Positions 61,984-64,000 of a stretch of DNA of 64,000 nt are shown here, piece after piece. A model generated the notes under the pieces. The model was not told the origin of the DNA and did not search any database. It was given only the letters and a program-made list of their open reading frames with translations. Origin of the DNA: Serratia entomophila (GTDB lineage: Bacteria; Pseudomonadota; Gammaproteobacteria; Enterobacterales; Enterobacteriaceae); NCBI RefSeq assembly GCF_021462285.1, contig NZ_CP082787.1:3038001-3102000 (forward strand). The letters are read 5' to 3'. Numbering within the stretch: position 1 is the stretch's first letter; each line of letters opens with the position of its first letter. The translations under genes and the position numbers were made by a program.

Positions 61984-62991
61984 ATGTCAGCAACCCCATC
62001 CCTGCCCGAAAGCATGAAAGCGATTGAGATCGACCACCCCGGCGAACCCGAGGTATTGGTGCTCACCGACCACCCCCTGCCAGCCCCGCAACAAGGTGAA
62101 ATTCTGGTCAAGGTCGCCGCCGCCGGCGTCAACCGCCCTGACGTTTTGCAGCGCCGCGGGCAATACGCGCCGCCGCCCGGCGCCTCGGATATTCCCGGCC
62201 TGGAGATCGCCGGCGAGGTCGTCGCCCTTGGCGAGGGAGCAACAAAGTATGCGATTGGCGATCGGGTGTGCGCACTGATTGCCGGCGGCGGCTACGCGGA
62301 ATACTGCAAGGTGCACGAGAGCAATGCGTTGCCGGTGCCCGCCGGGTTCAGCATGGCGGAAGCCGCCGCCATCCCGGAAACCTTCTTTACCGTGTGGGTC
62401 AACCTGTTCCAGCGCGGCCATCTCAAGGCCGGTGAAACCGTCTTGATCCACGGCGGCACCTCGGGCATCGGCACTGTCGCTACGCTGCTCGCGAAGGCCT
62501 TTTGCGCCCACGTGATCACCACCGTCGGCTCGGAAGAGAAACGCCAGGCCAGCCTGGCGCTGGGGGCCGACGTCGCGATAAACTATCGCAGCGAAGACTT
62601 CGTCGAACGCACCCATAGCGCAACCGGCGGCAGAGGCGCAGACGTCATTGTCGATTTAATCGCCGGCGACTACCTGGCCAAGAACTACCAGGCGGCGGCG
62701 ATGGAAGGCCGCATCGTGCAAATCGGCACCCAAAATGGCGTGGTAAAAGAGCTGAACCTCATGCCGCTGCTGCTAAAACGCCTGACCCACACCGGCTCCA
62801 CCCTGCGTTCGCGCAGCGTCGAGGATAAAGCGCAGATCGCCGCCGAACTGCGGGAAAAGGTCTGGCCGTTGCTGGAGCGCGGCGTGCTGAAGCCGCAGAT
62901 CTTCAAAACCTTCGCGTTGGAACAGGCGGCACAGGCGCACGCGCTGATGGAGTCCAGCGTGCACATCGGCAAGATCGTATTGACGCTCTGA
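61984..62991 (+). CDS. NAD(P)H quinone oxidoreductase (Qor/PIG3 type)
   Basis: A 335-aa medium-chain dehydrogenase without the zinc ligands, so quinone-oxidoreductase-like. Motifs are AAGVNRPDVLQRRGQYAPPPGASDIPGLEIAGEVVALG, the nucleotide-binding LIHGGTSGIGTVATLLAK, and TVGSEEKRQASLALGAD. The PPPGASDIPG pattern is typical of PIG3-type enzymes. It reduces quinones or similar carbonyls with NADPH. ATG 61984 follows GAGGAGAAACGGCA. It ends 14 bp before a convergent SDR gene. Confidence 0.9.
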   Translation: MSATPSLPESMKAIEIDHPGEPEVLVLTDHPLPAPQQGEILVKVAAAGVNRPDVLQRRGQYAPPPGASDIPGLEIAGEVVALGEGATKYAIGDRVCALIAGGGYAEYCKVHESNALPVPAGFSMAEAAAIPETFFTVWVNLFQRGHLKAGETVLIHGGTSGIGTVATLLAKAFCAHVITTVGSEEKRQASLALGADVAINYRSEDFVERTHSATGGRGADVIVDLIAGDYLAKNYQAAAMEGRIVQIGTQNGVVKELNLMPLLLKRLTHTGSTLRSRSVEDKAQIAAELREKVWPLLERGVLKPQIFKTFALEQAAQAHALMESSVHIGKIVLTL

Positions 62992-63005
62992 TCCCCCGCC
63001 GCCGC

Positions 63006-64000
63006 TCAGGGAATAATCCGGCGGCGGCGAAACTCGTCAAACAGCGCAAAGAACATGGCTTCGGTCTCGGCGTACTGGTGAAAACCGAAACGCCGGGCCT
63101 TGCTGCCGTCGGCGAACATGTCGTAATCCCATGAAAAGACGAAGTCAGCGAAGCGCCAACCCGCTACCGCGCCATAATCCGTTTCACTCAGTTGGTACTG
63201 CTGCGCCAGCTCTCGCCACAACCCGGCCTTATCCGCCATCATCAGCTCCAACGACATCGGCAACGGCGGCGCGGTTTCCATCGCGAAGTAAGCGGCGATT
63301 TTCGGCCACATCTCGCTCCAGCGAAAAAGATCGCCATTATTGATGTTGAACGCCTGATCGGCGGCGGCGGGATCGGTCGCCGCCCACAGCGTCGCGCGCG
63401 CCAGCAGCCCGGCATCGGTCATCTCCAGCAGGCTGTGGTAAGCCCCGGCCTTGCCGGGAAAACGCAGCGGCAGCCCCAGCGCTTTGCTGATAGAGGCATA
63501 AACCGCAATGCTCAGCGCCAGGTTCATCGGGTTGCCGAGCGAAAAGCCCCCCACCACGCTGGGGCGAATGGCGCTCCAGCGCCAGTTCTTTCCTCGCCGA
63601 CGATGCTCCAGATAGTTTTGCTGGTCGACATTAAACTCTGGCGGCATATGCCCGGCATCGCTTTCGCGCGCCGGCGTCTTGAACGGCCCAAGGTGTGCGC
63701 CATAGACCTTGTAGCCCTGCATCAGGCTGATGTGCTGCAACGCCGGCGCTACCGGTTCGATCGCCTCGACCAGATTTTGCAGCATCCGCATATTAGGCGC
63801 CACCAGCCCCGCCCAGTCCGGCGCATCCTGATAGGCGGTGTAGAACACATGGCTAATTCCCGTCAACGGCCGTAGCGCAGCGCGCGTCGCCTGCTCGTCC
63901 AGCAGGTCAACGGCCAGATAGCGTACCCGCGGCCGCGCCTGCCCCCCGCGTCGCGACAGCCCCGTTACCGCCCAGCCCTGCCGCTCCAGCTCGGCTATCA
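63006..64000 (-). CDS. SDR/PRISE-like NAD(P)-binding protein, N-terminus cut off
   Basis: The frame is open to the window end, so the start and the glycine-rich cofactor motif lie outside. The visible 330 codons begin with the end of a Rossmann unit (AELERQGWAVTGLSRR) and continue with GISHVFYTAYQ, PNMRMLQNLVEAIEP, QGYKVYGAHLGP and RPSVVGGFSLGNPMNLA. These match the atypical SDR group of progesterone 5-beta-reductase-like enzymes, which reduce enones; YKVYG holds their catalytic Tyr. The bacterial substrate is unknown. Confidence 0.82.
   Translation of the reverse strand, partial: IAELERQGWAVTGLSRRGGQARPRVRYLAVDLLDEQATRAALRPLTGISHVFYTAYQDAPDWAGLVAPNMRMLQNLVEAIEPVAPALQHISLMQGYKVYGAHLGPFKTPARESDAGHMPPEFNVDQQNYLEHRRRGKNWRWSAIRPSVVGGFSLGNPMNLALSIAVYASISKALGLPLRFPGKAGAYHSLLEMTDAGLLARATLWAATDPAAADQAFNINNGDLFRWSEMWPKIAAYFAMETAPPLPMSLELMMADKAGLWRELAQQYQLSETDYGAVAGWRFADFVFSWDYDMFADGSKARRFGFHQYAETEAMFFALFDEFRRRRIIP

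Overview
The window looks like a chromosomal segment of a high-GC enterobacterium close to Serratia marcescens. Three things point there: an rcsA-dsrB-cspC neighbourhood with strongly enterobacterial proteins, umuDC behind a perfect LexA box, and a Serratia-type T6SS cluster. Identities come from reading motifs and family resemblance; no database search was possible.

Layout. (1) 1-14230: distal half of a type VI secretion cluster (unidentified partial gene, tagJ, tssE, tssF, tssG, tssH, ppkA, vgrG), ending in a visibly AT-rich cassette with a putative effector, its exported immunity protein, an ERIC-like repeat and two paralogous exported proteins that look like orphan immunity genes. (2) 14166-19665: sbmC/gyrI, tryptophan 2,3-dioxygenase, then a LacI regulator with an MFS permease, an SDR dehydrogenase and an RbsD/FucU-like protein. 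(3) 19594-21377: umuDC. (4) 21532-24582: an apparent insertion holding a class III CoA-transferase and a divergent LysR gene, bounded by 62-bp direct repeats, with what looks like a decayed piece of fdhD at the left edge. (5) 24861-37043: a molybdenum/quinol-oxidase cluster: fdhD, bestrophin-like channel, moaD-like and moaA-like genes, DUF2474 small protein, cioB, cioA, two YdeP-type molybdo-oxidoreductases and a Dyp-type peroxidase. (6) 37143-47748: an IclR/PcaR-type regulator divergent from pcaIJFD-catBCA-benABCD, which together encode the whole route from benzoate to acetyl-CoA and succinyl-CoA.

(7) 47913-49797: a small unknown protein, a LysR gene remnant, and a SatD-like/DUF3307 pair behind three evenly spaced palindromes. 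(8) 49827-53831: mgtC-mgtA on the minus strand, with a PhoP-box-like site about 380 bp before mgtC and small leader ORFs before both genes. (9) 53950-58440: a second CoA-transferase/LysR locus, a PLP-dependent decarboxylase and a GNAT acetyltransferase. (10) 59176-64000: rcsA, dsrB, cspC, two candidate small RNAs with good intrinsic terminators, an untracked 41-aa membrane protein, a 69-aa unknown, a quinone oxidoreductase and a partial SDR gene.

The least explained elements are the AT-rich T6SS cassette, the Mo-enzyme/cytochrome-bd cluster with its long inverted repeats, the 29-bp-spaced operator array before the SatD-like gene, the Mg2+-transport leader ORFs (an Asp-Asp-Asp-Pro leader before mgtA), and the 62-bp repeats around the CoA-transferase/LysR segment.
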